From: VYFG01 sp965248685
GTDB lineage: Bacteria; Pseudomonadota; Gammaproteobacteria; Arenicellales; Poriferihabitantaceae
Length of the DNA: 64,000 nucleotides
Direction: 5' to 3'
NCBI GenBank assembly: GCA_965248685.1
Contig: CBDFKC010000004.1
Coordinates: forward strand, 248,001 to 312,000
Positions within the stretch are counted from its first letter, which is position 1. Every line of letters begins with the position of its first letter. This document shows positions 53,801-62,611 of this stretch, piece by piece. The position numbers and the translations under genes are program-made. Below the pieces are notes generated by a model, which worked only from the letters and a program-made list of their open reading frames with translations, was not told the DNA's origin and searched no databases.

Positions 53801-54557
53801 GGTCGAGAAAATTATCCAGGAGCAATGGATTAAACCTTCTGCGGTGATTGGTTTTTGGCCTGCCAATAGTACCGATTGTGATGATATCGAGGTCTATACC
53901 GATTCTGCAGAACAACAACAGTTAGCGGTTATCCATACGCTTAGGCAGCAACTACAGCGAGACCGGGGGCGCTCAAATTACGCGTTGTCGGATTTTGTGG
54001 CGCCGCGCTCCAGCGGCGTAACGGATTACGTCGGTGGCTTTGTAGTCACCACAGGAACTGGAATTGACCAAATTGCCCAGGATTTCGAGCAGCAGCAGGA
54101 CGACTATAACGCAATTATGATCAAAGCCCTGGCGGACAGATTTGCCGAAGCGTTTGCCGAGCGAATGCATCAACGCGTGCGTGCCGAGCTCTGGGGCTAC
54201 GCAACGGAAGAGGACCTTTCCAACGTGGCCTTGATAAAGGAAGAATACGCCGGTATTCGGCCAGCTCCCGGGTATCCCGCTTGTCCCGACCATACCGAAA
54301 AAGAAACCCTTTTCAGCTTACTTCAAGCCACCGAAGCTACTGGCGTTTGCCTAACCGAAAACTACGCGATGCATCCGGCAGCTACGGTGAGCGGCTACTA
54401 TTTTTCCCACCCTGAAAGCAGATACTTCGGTGTCAGTAAGGTAGGTCGTGATCAGGTTGAAGAATATGCCATTAGAAAATCCTTGCCCATCGATGTGGTG
54501 GAACGCTGGCTGGGGCCGGTGTTGGCCTATGATAATCGGTTAAGTACCGCGGCCTGA
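50844..54557 (+). CDS. metH: Cobalamin-dependent methionine synthase
   Basis: A 1237-residue full-length MetH. Homocysteine domain: DGAMGTMIQ, then GLNCALG and GGCCGTTP with the zinc cysteines. Pterin domain: NVGERTNVTGS, then IDVNMDEGML. B12 domain: DVHDIGKNIVG, with the axial histidine H762. The C-terminal SAM-dependent reactivation domain ends with RPAPGYPACPDH and the LTENYAMHPAATVSGYYF motif. It moves the methyl group of methyltetrahydrofolate to homocysteine. The chosen start is ATG 50844, two bases after the metF stop, with AGAGG upstream; the frame opens 23 codons earlier inside metF. Confidence 0.95.
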   Translation: MTTKEKSTSVESSISQALSDRILLLDGAMGTMIQDLNLADDDYHGERFNGHGVSLKGNNDILNLTRPDLIEQIHFDFLQSGADIIETNTFNSNAISQADYDLAEVAEELNFTAAKIARQAVARLDSPHQEKWIAGVLGPTNRTASLSPEVNDPGFRNVSFDQLTETYTESLRGLINGGVDLIMVETIFDTLNAKAALFATNSYFETEGINLPIYISGTITDKSGRILSGQVTEAFWHSVRHVNPLVVGLNCALGAHDLRPYVDALSRASDCFVGCHPNAGLPNDMGEYDESPEYMAKIIAEFAESGLVNIVGGCCGTTPAHIAAIKAAVSDISPRNAPSLPKATRLSGLEPVIIDADSLFVNVGERTNVTGSAKFAKLIIDEDYDTAIEIAREQVENGAQIIDVNMDEGMLDSEFAMQRFLNLIAAEPDISRVPVMIDSSKWSVLEAGLKCVQGKGYVNSISLKEGEDEFLRQAKLVRQYGAGVVVMAFDEKGQAETTQRKVEICERAYNLLTEEVGFPAEDIVFDPNIFAVATGIEAHNKYAVAFIEATRLIKEKFPLVKVSGGVSNLSFSFRGNNPLREAMHGVFLYHAIKAGLDMSIVNAGRLVVYEDIPIKLRDRIEDVIFDRREDSTERLLEMADTVQGAAKSKEQDLSWREFPVNQRLSHALVHGLDKFIIEDAELARSSATRPLDVIEGPLMEGMNIVGDLFGAGKMFLPQVVKSARVMKKAVTYLEPFMEDEEPGTTRKAQGKIIMATAKGDVHDIGKNIVGVVLRCNNYEVIDLGVMVSSATILETAKRENADLIGVSGLITPSLDEMCHVAAEMKREGFAIPLLIGGATTSKVHTAVKIAPNYDNSVIYVPDASKAVGVVSKLLGSDSTKFSAGVSDEYDKLRELRAAQQRSGRQVNLVQARSNKPQFDWSGYTPPAPTFTGTRIFEDYNVSELREYIDWTPFFKTWDLAGVYPKILQDEIVGSAARALFADAQEMVEKIIQEQWIKPSAVIGFWPANSTDCDDIEVYTDSAEQQQLAVIHTLRQQLQRDRGRSNYALSDFVAPRSSGVTDYVGGFVVTTGTGIDQIAQDFEQQQDDYNAIMIKALADRFAEAFAERMHQRVRAELWGYATEEDLSNVALIKEEYAGIRPAPGYPACPDHTEKETLFSLLQATEATGVCLTENYAMHPAATVSGYYFSHPESRYFGVSKVGRDQVEEYAIRKSLPIDVVERWLGPVLAYDNRLSTAA

Positions 54558-54755
54558 AACAGGGGCATCTACAATTGTCGCTAGTGGCTAGCTTGGGTGA
54601 GAGTTGTCCCCGCGAACTAACCCCCTTCGTCTGGAGCCCAGACCCGAGAGGTTCCTTGAGGCGAAAAGAACACTGGGAGGTAATATTAGAGATACCTGAT
54701 CGGTAACGACCCGGCTATACTATTCGGTTGCTCTAATGCCGAGATTATTTGCCCA

Positions 54756-57700
54756 GTGTCTTTCCCATTACCAGTCCTACAACTATTCTTTACTGCCAAT
54801 GAAGTAGCGCGGGGAAGTACTTATTTCAAAGCTGGCCGGGTGGATAACGTAAAAGTGTTTCATGACCAGTTTGGTGCTGAAATCTCATCGACCGTCGAGG
54901 GGAGTGATTATTCCCCTTATCGGCAGAACATCTTTGTGTTTCATGAACCAGATGCCGACTCATGGGAAGATTTTAGTATCGAAGGGGACTGCAGTTGTCC
55001 GGTTGGGTTTAATTGCAAGCACGTGGCCGCAGTCTTATTCTCCATTGAAAATCAGTTTTCCCTGAACGAAAAAACCAATGGCTCCCAATCGACCGGAGAC
55101 TCGTTCGATACCTGGCTGGAGCAGACCGCTGATTCCTTTTCTACGCCACCACAGCCAGACAACGCTACCAATTATGTTCTGGTTTTCGAACTACATGTTT
55201 CAACTTTCAACCGGGCAAAAAATCGACTTAGTATCAATCTGGTTAAAGCCAGAAAACTCAAATCAGGAGCACTATCCCAGGCCCAGTCCAGTCAGATACA
55301 GGTATTTAACGTACATGGTGGGGAAAAATATCTGGCTGTTGGCGACGTTGACATCATTCATGCCTTGCAGGTTTGTGCGCGAAAACAGGTTAGTAGTATC
55401 GGATTTTTGTACAACGGTGTCAGGGTATCGGGGCGAATCGGCGCAATCGCATTGGAGCAATTGCTTGTAACCAATCGATTCTATTTGGGAGATTACCGCG
55501 ATGGAAAGTTGTTAACCCAGGATGAAACCAGAGTCGGTGAGTTTAAATGGATCGTTTCCGAGTCCGGTAATCAGTCTCTCAGTTTGACCGCAGACAGTGC
55601 AATTGAATACGCCTTCGACGTAACCCCGCTTATGGGATTGTCCATAGAGCAGTGCCGCATCTTTTCGGTTAATACCGGATTTGACTCTGATCAGGTTTTT
55701 CAGTTACTTGAAGCGCCGGAAATGAGTCCCGAGGCGAGCCTGGAAATTACCCCATCCCAGCGTAAAACCCTGGAATTGTCTAGCATTCCAGAGCCGGCGA
55801 AAATCCGCTTGCTTGATATCAAGGGGAAGACGGTTCAACCCATTCTCAAACTTGGCATTGCCACAGGTGCAGATGGAGTGCCATGGGAAGGTATTTATGC
55901 AATGGGAATATTTTTTCGCTATAACGAAATGGAGCCGGTTTCCATATCTGCAAATCAGCAGTTTATCAGTCAGTTAAAAAATGGCGTATTGGAGAGGTGC
56001 GCGAGAGACTTCGAGTATGAACAACAGTCAGCAGATTTTCTGGCGACTGAGTATGGAGTCGCAGAACTATCCAGCATTTATCCAGATCATATTCCAGCTC
56101 CTGGCCAGGCCGGACTACAGAGCATTGTAAACTGGTATGAGTTTCTTGATGACGGGGTTAGCCAGCTCGAAGCAAAAGGCTGGTCGGTCGTGTTTGAGGA
56201 CGATTTCAATCTGGTATTCGACGAAGTTGATCAGTGGCATGCTGATATTGAATACGGTGAAGACAATGGGTGGTTTGATCTTGCCCTGGGAATAGAAATT
56301 GCTGGCAATAAAATTCAATTGCTGCCTATTCTGCTGGAAAATTTTAAGGGTCAGAGATTTTCTGATTCTCTTAACGCGCTGCAAGATAATCTCGACGGCA
56401 AACAGCCCATATCCATAGGGCAGGGGCAGCATATTTTGTTACCCAATAAACGCCTGATCCCATTGCTTGAAACATTCGTCGAGTTATTTGACCAAGGGAC
56501 TGTTTTAAGTGAAGGTAAACTTAAGTTAACAGCTTCCCAGGAGGTCCGTCTGACCTCCATGACCGAGCAGAAATGGGCCTGGCGAGGTGGTGCGCAGATT
56601 GAAAATTTTCACAATAAACTTAAGAAATTCTCAGGAATTGAATCAGTGAAAATTCCTCAGGAATTTACCGGTACGCTCAGAGATTATCAGCAACAAGGGG
56701 TGAACTGGCTTCAGTTTATGGGTGAATTTCAATTGGGTGGAATATTGGCCGATGATATGGGGCTCGGCAAAACTGTGCAGGCATTGGCCCATCTTTGTGT
56801 TGAGAAACATCGGGGTAGACTCGGTCAGCCTAGTCTGATTGTAGCCCCTACCAGTTTGATGAGTAACTGGCGTAACGAAACCGCAAGTTTTGCCCCCACG
56901 CTTTCAATATTGGTTTTACACGGCGCCGAACGCGAGCGATATTTCGGGGAAATTGAAAAATACGATATCGTGTTAACCAGCTACGCCCTGGTAGTCCGGG
57001 ATGCTGAGCTGTTGACTGCCCATAACTACCACTATCTGATTCTCGATGAATCTCAAAAGATCAAGAATCATAAAACCAAAGCAGCCGGAGTGTTGCAGCT
57101 GATTCGTTCTGCACATCGGTTATGTCTGACCGGTACGCCAATGGAAAATCATCTTGGTGAACTGTGGTCTCAGTTTAATTTCCTGATGCCTGGGTTCCTT
57201 GGAGACGAAAAGTATTTTAATCATCATTATCGAAAGCCCATTGAGAAAAACCAGGACCATCACCGTAGAGCAGCATTACAAAAGCGAATATCTCCGGTTC
57301 TACTTCGTCGTACCAAGGACGCGGTGGCCTCTGAGTTGCCGGCGAAAACTGAAATAATACAACGCATAGAATTATCTGGCGCACAACGCGACTTGTACGA
57401 GACCATTCGCTTAATGATGGATAAAAAAGTGCGCAGGGAAATTGCGTCCAAGGGTGTGGCTCGAAGTCAGATTATGATTCTTGACGCGTTACTCAAGCTA
57501 CGCCAGGTTTGCTGTCATCCCGGTTTGCTTAAACTGAGCGCGGCCAAAGGGGTTACTGAATCCGCAAAACTTGAATTGCTCCTGGGTATGCTGCCCGAGC
57601 TGGTAGAAGAGGGTAGAAAAATATTATTGTTTTCGCAATTCACCAGCATGTTGTCGGTAATCGAATCTGAACTGGAGAAATTGAAAATCGACTTCGTCAA

Positions 57701-58076
57701 ACTGACTGGTAAGACCAAGGACCGGGAGACGCCGATCACGCAATTTCAAACCAGTGAGGTGCCGGTTTTTCTGATCAGCCTCAAAGCTGGTGGTACTGGG
57801 CTTAACCTGACCAGCGCAGACACTGTGATCCATTATGACCCATGGTGGAATCCAGCAGTTGAAGACCAGGCGACTGACCGGGCCCATCGTATTGGCCAGA
57901 CCAAGCCGGTATTTGTCTACAAGCTGGTTACAGAAAGCACAGTTGAAGCCAAGATCCTTGCTATGCAGAAACGAAAAAGACTGTTGGCGGAACAAGCCCT
58001 GAAAAACCCGACTCAAGCAACTTCTGCTGTTACCGAGGACGATTTACAGCAACTTTTTGCGCCGTTAGGGATTTAA
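54756..58076 (+). CDS. SNF2-family helicase-like ATPase with SWIM zinc finger
   Basis: A 1106-residue protein. N-terminal SWIM zinc finger: C79-S-C81, then C87-K-H89 (CSCPVGFNCKHV). After a long linker region comes the SNF2 ATPase (residues ~645-1090). It has motif I DDMGLGKT (K about 672), a DESQ motif II (LILDESQKIKNH), GTPMENHLGELWS, QFTSMLSV in the second lobe and the late QATDRAHRIGQTKPV. Such SWIM/SNF2 proteins are translocases on double-stranded DNA of uncertain role (HepA-like). The start is GTG 54756; family members begin with the same L..FF....FARG..Y..GRV pattern. Confidence 0.85.
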   Translation: MSFPLPVLQLFFTANEVARGSTYFKAGRVDNVKVFHDQFGAEISSTVEGSDYSPYRQNIFVFHEPDADSWEDFSIEGDCSCPVGFNCKHVAAVLFSIENQFSLNEKTNGSQSTGDSFDTWLEQTADSFSTPPQPDNATNYVLVFELHVSTFNRAKNRLSINLVKARKLKSGALSQAQSSQIQVFNVHGGEKYLAVGDVDIIHALQVCARKQVSSIGFLYNGVRVSGRIGAIALEQLLVTNRFYLGDYRDGKLLTQDETRVGEFKWIVSESGNQSLSLTADSAIEYAFDVTPLMGLSIEQCRIFSVNTGFDSDQVFQLLEAPEMSPEASLEITPSQRKTLELSSIPEPAKIRLLDIKGKTVQPILKLGIATGADGVPWEGIYAMGIFFRYNEMEPVSISANQQFISQLKNGVLERCARDFEYEQQSADFLATEYGVAELSSIYPDHIPAPGQAGLQSIVNWYEFLDDGVSQLEAKGWSVVFEDDFNLVFDEVDQWHADIEYGEDNGWFDLALGIEIAGNKIQLLPILLENFKGQRFSDSLNALQDNLDGKQPISIGQGQHILLPNKRLIPLLETFVELFDQGTVLSEGKLKLTASQEVRLTSMTEQKWAWRGGAQIENFHNKLKKFSGIESVKIPQEFTGTLRDYQQQGVNWLQFMGEFQLGGILADDMGLGKTVQALAHLCVEKHRGRLGQPSLIVAPTSLMSNWRNETASFAPTLSILVLHGAERERYFGEIEKYDIVLTSYALVVRDAELLTAHNYHYLILDESQKIKNHKTKAAGVLQLIRSAHRLCLTGTPMENHLGELWSQFNFLMPGFLGDEKYFNHHYRKPIEKNQDHHRRAALQKRISPVLLRRTKDAVASELPAKTEIIQRIELSGAQRDLYETIRLMMDKKVRREIASKGVARSQIMILDALLKLRQVCCHPGLLKLSAAKGVTESAKLELLLGMLPELVEEGRKILLFSQFTSMLSVIESELEKLKIDFVKLTGKTKDRETPITQFQTSEVPVFLISLKAGGTGLNLTSADTVIHYDPWWNPAVEDQATDRAHRIGQTKPVFVYKLVTESTVEAKILAMQKRKRLLAEQALKNPTQATSAVTEDDLQQLFAPLGI

Positions 58077-58371
58077 TTGACCAACCGGCGATCAATATTT
58101 TCGTTGTGTTATGCCGTGACTGTGTGTTGAGCGGGAATTCACTGATATGTCACTGCACTAGATATCAAGTAATAACCGTGGTCTGCCCCCATTAAAAAAC
58201 CTCCTTATGAAAATGGCTGTTTCTTTGGGCGATATTGAAATGAATGGGTTTACTTCTGCGACTGACAGTAGAATACTTGATTTCGCTTTTCACCCATTCC
58301 CGGAGATGACGAGTTAAGTTAAGAATTCGGTCGCTCGGGTGAATTTATCCATCCACTTAGTATGGAGAGTG

Positions 58372-59895
58372 ATGTCTCGCCGAAGTTCGACCCGTAACGC
58401 CAGACTTAAACGTAAGTCTGAATTCAGACAGCTTCCCTGGCAGTTGGTCCGGAATCGTCTGCCGCCCATTGAAATTCTTAGCGCTGACCAGGTTGAAGCA
58501 ATTCATCAAGGCTCGTTAACAATTCTTTGTGATCAGGGGATAACTATCCATAGCGATCAGGCCCTGGATTCGCTAAAACAACTTGGTGCGGAGGTTGATC
58601 AGGCGATTCAAAAGGTGTGCTTTGATCCGGCGTTGATTGAGGCAACGCTATGTAATCTGCCAGAGCAATTTACCGTGCTCGCCAGAGACCCTGCAAAAAG
58701 CTTGATCTTGGGGGGCGATCACATTGTTTATTGCTCGACTACCGGCCCCGCTTTTGTCAGCGATATAGATCGAGGGCGGCGCCCAGGTAATCACGCGGAT
58801 ATGTGTGATTTTATTAAAGTTGTGCAGAGCCTGAATATCATTCATCACGAGGGTGGGTCCGGTTTAGAGCCACTTGATCTACCGACTAAAAGTCGGTATC
58901 TCGATATGATGTATGCCCAATGTACATTGTCGGACAAAACCTGGCATCCCTGTTGGAAAAACTCTCGAGAAAAGGCCGAAGATATCATTGAAATGTCGCG
59001 CATATCTCTGGGATTGAGTCGTGCACAAATTGAACAAACTCCGGGAGTAGTAACAGGCGTCACCACCAATTCTCCGATGCTGATTGACGGTCCAATTGCG
59101 GACGGATTAATGCAACTTGCCAGCGCCAATCAACCTATTGGTGTAGCCGCATTTACCATGGCGGGCGCAATGGCTCCGGCAACCCTTGCGGGCGCATTGG
59201 TGCAACAAAATGCAGAGGTTTTAGCTGGCTTTATGCTGATTCAATCAGTCCGATCAGGTTGTCCTGTGATTTATGGCAATTTTTCGACGAATGTTGATCT
59301 CCGTAGTGGTGCACCTGCTTTCGGCACACCTGAGCATGCTAAATGTGCCCAGGCAGCGGCCCAGCTGGCGCGTCGCTACAAGGTACCTTTCCGCTCCAGC
59401 GCGACAACGGGATCTAACAGCGTTGATGCACAAGCTGCTTACGAATCGATGATGTCCCTATGGGGTACTGTGATGGGACATACCAATTTACTCAGGCACG
59501 CTGCTGGTTGGCTAGAGGGTGGTCTTACCGCATCTTTTGAGAAGCTCATATTGGACGCTGAACTGCTGCAGTCGATGACGGAATACCTGAAACCCATTGT
59601 GGTTGATCAAGATACCTTAGCTATTGACGTAATTGGAGAAGTCGAACCCGGTGGTCATTTTCTTGGCACCAAAGACACATTAAATCGATATGAGAGCGCA
59701 TTTTACGAACCAATATTGTCAGACTGGCGAACTTTCGAATCCTGGTTCGAAGACGATGCTCGTAGCGCCACCCAACGCGCCAACACAATCTGGAAGAAGT
59801 TGTTGAATGACTACCAAAAACCGCCAATGGATGCAGCGATCGAGGAAGAACTTGGCACCTATGTTGCTAAGCGCAAACAGCAAATTGGGCGCTAG
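58372..59895 (+). CDS. Non-pyrrolysine MttB-superfamily methyltransferase
   Basis: About 507 residues of the trimethylamine methyltransferase (MttB) superfamily. Motifs include ILSADQVEAIHQGSL, STTGPAFVSDIDRGRR, PGVVTGVTTNSPMLIDGP, GAMAPATLAGALVQQNAE and EVEPGGHFLGTKDTL. No in-frame TAG is read, so pyrrolysine is absent and this is the MtgB/MtcB-type branch, which demethylates glycine betaine, carnitine or similar quaternary amines, passing the methyl group to a corrinoid protein. No corrinoid protein or reactivase gene is adjacent. MetH, 3.8 kb upstream, is a corrinoid protein. The preferred start is ATG 58372; the frame opens at 58339. Confidence 0.8.
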   Translation: MSRRSSTRNARLKRKSEFRQLPWQLVRNRLPPIEILSADQVEAIHQGSLTILCDQGITIHSDQALDSLKQLGAEVDQAIQKVCFDPALIEATLCNLPEQFTVLARDPAKSLILGGDHIVYCSTTGPAFVSDIDRGRRPGNHADMCDFIKVVQSLNIIHHEGGSGLEPLDLPTKSRYLDMMYAQCTLSDKTWHPCWKNSREKAEDIIEMSRISLGLSRAQIEQTPGVVTGVTTNSPMLIDGPIADGLMQLASANQPIGVAAFTMAGAMAPATLAGALVQQNAEVLAGFMLIQSVRSGCPVIYGNFSTNVDLRSGAPAFGTPEHAKCAQAAAQLARRYKVPFRSSATTGSNSVDAQAAYESMMSLWGTVMGHTNLLRHAAGWLEGGLTASFEKLILDAELLQSMTEYLKPIVVDQDTLAIDVIGEVEPGGHFLGTKDTLNRYESAFYEPILSDWRTFESWFEDDARSATQRANTIWKKLLNDYQKPPMDAAIEEELGTYVAKRKQQIGR

Positions 59896-59942
59896 AACAG
59901 ACCGGAGTTATGTAAATACCGCGAATAAACTGAGGTACCTTT

Positions 59943-59973
59943 AAGTAACTCAATTACGACGCAGGAGTTACTT
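59943..59973. terminator. Convergent hairpin between the MttB-family gene and the his operon
   Basis: AAGTAACTC, 13-base loop, GAGTTACTT: a perfect 9-bp stem, 47 bp after the MttB-family stop and 12 bp from the hisA-I-E stop on the other strand. No long T run on either side, so terminator strength is uncertain. Confidence 0.45.
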
Positions 59974-59984
59974 GTTGTGTTCCT

Positions 59985-61238
59985 CTACTTCATCTCCATC
60001 GGTCGCCGACTGACCCGCAGGCTTCGTTTTTCGAGATGCTGTACCACGTCTTCTAAACAACCTCCTTTGGAAATTAGTGATGCCAGGGTGAAGTAGAGTA
60101 AATCTGCAGTTTCGTGGACAGCGCTCTCTGGTGTGTCCGCCTGATTGAGTTCATTGGCTTCTTCGATAAGTTTGGCCTTTAGTAAATCTGGATTACGCAA
60201 TAGCTTCAGGGTGCCTGAATTGCTTTCACTATCCTGCTTTCTATGGTGAATCAGTCGTTCCAGGGATCCCAGGTCAAAACTATTTCCGAAACAACTGCGT
60301 TGGGGCAGATGGCAAAAGCCTTTGTTTTGCTGGACTACCACACGCAGTGCATCCCGATCACAATCAAGTGCCACCGCTTTCAGTTGCTGGGTGGCGCCTG
60401 AACTTTCACCTTTGATCCATAGCTGGTCTCGAGATCGGGAAAAGTAGATACCTCGTTTACTGTCAATTGCCTGCTTGAGGGATTCCAGAGTGCTCCAAAC
60501 AAGGCCCAAAACAGCCCCCAACTCGTCGCAGACGATGGTTGGCCAAAGTCCACCGTTCTGGGGTTTTTGCAGACAAGCGGCAACCGACTCGCCGAGGGAT
60601 AATTTATCTGTATACAGCGCCATGCCAATTTGACTGTCGACACCGAGCTGATCAAGTATGCCGATTTCGTCAGCGGTGGTAATGCCACCGGCGGCGGTAA
60701 TCGGTACGCCGTCTGCGACGGCTAACGCCTGATGAATGAGATCCATGTTAAACCCGGCCATGCCTCCTTCATATTCCACCTGGGTCAGCAAAAATCCACC
60801 AACATGGGGTGACAGCAACTGAATCTGATCAAGCAAGTTGGTGCCGGTTGGGCTGCGCCATCCGTCTATCACGACTTCTCCTGCCACCGCATCCACCGCC
60901 GCTATCATGCGTTCTCTGGGTAAGTCGCTAAAAAATTCAGGAGACGAACTGGTCCCGATAATAACCTTGGCGGCGCCCGCGTCGATCCACTCCAGAGCGG
61001 CGGCGTGGCTGCGGATGCCTCCGCCAACGCGAATTGCTGCCCGTTTCGCCATATTTTTAATTAAGTCTTTATTCGACCCCTTACCCAGAGCCGCGTCCAA
61101 ATCGATCACAGCCACTTCGCCGACCAGGGAGAACTGTTCCAGACGTTGCATCGGATCTCCGCCATCGAGTTCAAATTCTTTCCCCTGACGCAGTTGAACC
61201 GCCCGACCATTCATTATATCTATACTGGGAATTATCAT
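59985..61238 (-). CDS. Trifunctional HisA-HisI-HisE fusion (histidine biosynthesis steps 4, 3 and 2)
   Basis: A 417-residue protein with three enzymes in a row. Residues 1-225 are a HisA isomerase barrel (D7 in PSIDIMNG, D125 in VVIDGWRS). Residues ~229-320 are HisI cyclohydrolase: SRSRDQLWIKGESSG, the zinc cysteines C293 (DCDRD), C309 (FCHLP) and C316 (RSCFG). Residues ~322-410 are HisE pyrophosphohydrolase (KLIEEANEL, then HETADLLYF). HisI-HisE fusion is common; joining HisA in front of it is not one I know as a standard form. The start overlaps the upstream gene by four bases. Confidence 0.85.
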   Translation of the reverse strand: MIIPSIDIMNGRAVQLRQGKEFELDGGDPMQRLEQFSLVGEVAVIDLDAALGKGSNKDLIKNMAKRAAIRVGGGIRSHAAALEWIDAGAAKVIIGTSSSPEFFSDLPRERMIAAVDAVAGEVVIDGWRSPTGTNLLDQIQLLSPHVGGFLLTQVEYEGGMAGFNMDLIHQALAVADGVPITAAGGITTADEIGILDQLGVDSQIGMALYTDKLSLGESVAACLQKPQNGGLWPTIVCDELGAVLGLVWSTLESLKQAIDSKRGIYFSRSRDQLWIKGESSGATQQLKAVALDCDRDALRVVVQQNKGFCHLPQRSCFGNSFDLGSLERLIHHRKQDSESNSGTLKLLRNPDLLKAKLIEEANELNQADTPESAVHETADLLYFTLASLISKGGCLEDVVQHLEKRSLRVSRRPMEMK

Positions 61239-62611
61239 AGCCTTACCTCGAAACCGTGGTCACGTAAATACTGTTTAATGGTATCAACCCGATCGTCATT
61301 GAAGTGAAAAACGGATGCCGCAAGCACTGCATTTGCCCCCGCCTTAAACGCCGCGGCAACATCCGCACGACTGCCAATTCCACCTGATGCAATGACCGGT
61401 ACAGATACGTTACTGGTTACCTCGTTGAGTAATGCCTGATCACAGCCTTCCCGGGTTCCATCACGATCCCAACTGGTCAACAGAATTTCACCGGCACCGA
61501 GTGCCTCACCTTGGCGCGCCCAGTCAATCGCATCGATACCATCGCCTTCAGTGCCAGAATGGGTTAACGCTTCCCATCCCTCGGATACCTGTCGCGCATC
61601 GATCGCGAGCACAATACATTGACTTCCAAATTGGGCAGCCAGCTCGCGCAATAATTGAGGACGTCTAACTGCGGCGGTGTTGACGCTGATTTTGTCAGCA
61701 CCGGCATCGAGTAACTGGCGGCCATCTTCGACCGAACGGATTCCGCCACCAACGGTCAGAGGAATTCCCAGCACCTGACGAATTCGGCGGATCGTCTCCA
61801 GCTGGTTACTCCTGGCATTGGGTGTTGCTCCAACGTCCAACACCACGATCTCATCAGCCCCTTGCTGTTCATACAATTTGGCTCGCTCCGCGGGATCACC
61901 GCTGTCCCGTAGATTTTGAAATTGAACGCCTTTGACAACCCGACCATCTCTAACATCAAGGCAGGGGATGATTCTCCGAATATCGCTATTCGCCGGTAAC
62001 GGCTGGGCCCCGGGTCGACCCAGATTATGTACCCAGCGGTAAATTAAATCTGCACCGGCGCTTCCGGACAGCTCAGGGTGAAATTGACAAGCCAGAATTC
62101 GACCGCGCTCCATGCCGGCGATAAACTTATCACCATAAGTGCTCCAGGCAATTGCCCAGCCAGGTGGTGGGTCCTTGAGGCAGTAAGAATTGGCATAGGC
62201 GACGATTGTCGGATCGAGCCACCGACATCCAGACTCTGGCGCTATCGCATTCCATCCGAGCTGGGGAACCCGCTTGTTGCCAGGCAGTTTTTGGCAATGC
62301 CCGGGTATGATGCCCAATCCCGCAACGCCTTCACATTCATCACTCGATTGGGTCAGCATTTGCATACCGAGACAGATCGCGAGCAGCGGTTTTCCATTCG
62401 CGGTCTGGTGAATTATTGCATCGGCAAGCCCGGTTTCACGCAACCTGGAAATGCCCGGACCAAATGCGCCCACCCCTGGCAGAACGATATGGCTGGCTAT
62501 AGCCAGTTGCTTCGGATCATTGGTGATGGTGGCTTCGATCTCGAGGTTTCGAATAGCTGAATTTATCGACGCAAGATTAGCGACCCCTGAATCGACTATT
62601 ACGACGTTCAT
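61235..62611 (-). CDS. HisH-HisF fusion, imidazole glycerol phosphate synthase (step 5)
   Basis: A 458-residue one-chain IGP synthase. Residues 1-200 are the glutaminase HisH (nucleophile C80 in AICLGMQ, H178 and E180 in CQFHPELS). A ~10-residue linker precedes the HisF cyclase barrel (D219 in PCLDVRDGRVVKGVQF, D338 in AIDARQ). Bacteria usually make the two as separate subunits; the same fusion order occurs in yeast HIS7 and plants. The residues used by both subunits are all present. ATG 62611 overlaps the hisB stop by four bases. Confidence 0.9.
   Translation of the reverse strand: MNVVIVDSGVANLASINSAIRNLEIEATITNDPKQLAIASHIVLPGVGAFGPGISRLRETGLADAIIHQTANGKPLLAICLGMQMLTQSSDECEGVAGLGIIPGHCQKLPGNKRVPQLGWNAIAPESGCRWLDPTIVAYANSYCLKDPPPGWAIAWSTYGDKFIAGMERGRILACQFHPELSGSAGADLIYRWVHNLGRPGAQPLPANSDIRRIIPCLDVRDGRVVKGVQFQNLRDSGDPAERAKLYEQQGADEIVVLDVGATPNARSNQLETIRRIRQVLGIPLTVGGGIRSVEDGRQLLDAGADKISVNTAAVRRPQLLRELAAQFGSQCIVLAIDARQVSEGWEALTHSGTEGDGIDAIDWARQGEALGAGEILLTSWDRDGTREGCDQALLNEVTSNVSVPVIASGGIGSRADVAAAFKAGANAVLAASVFHFNDDRVDTIKQYLRDHGFEVRL

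Noticed and set aside
54558..54755. tRNA or small RNA between metH and the SNF2 gene
   Set aside because: No cloverleaf or strong hairpin with T run could be drawn.
58372..59895. Pyrrolysine-containing trimethylamine methyltransferase
   Set aside because: The frame is open without an internal TAG, so it belongs to the non-pyrrolysine branch.
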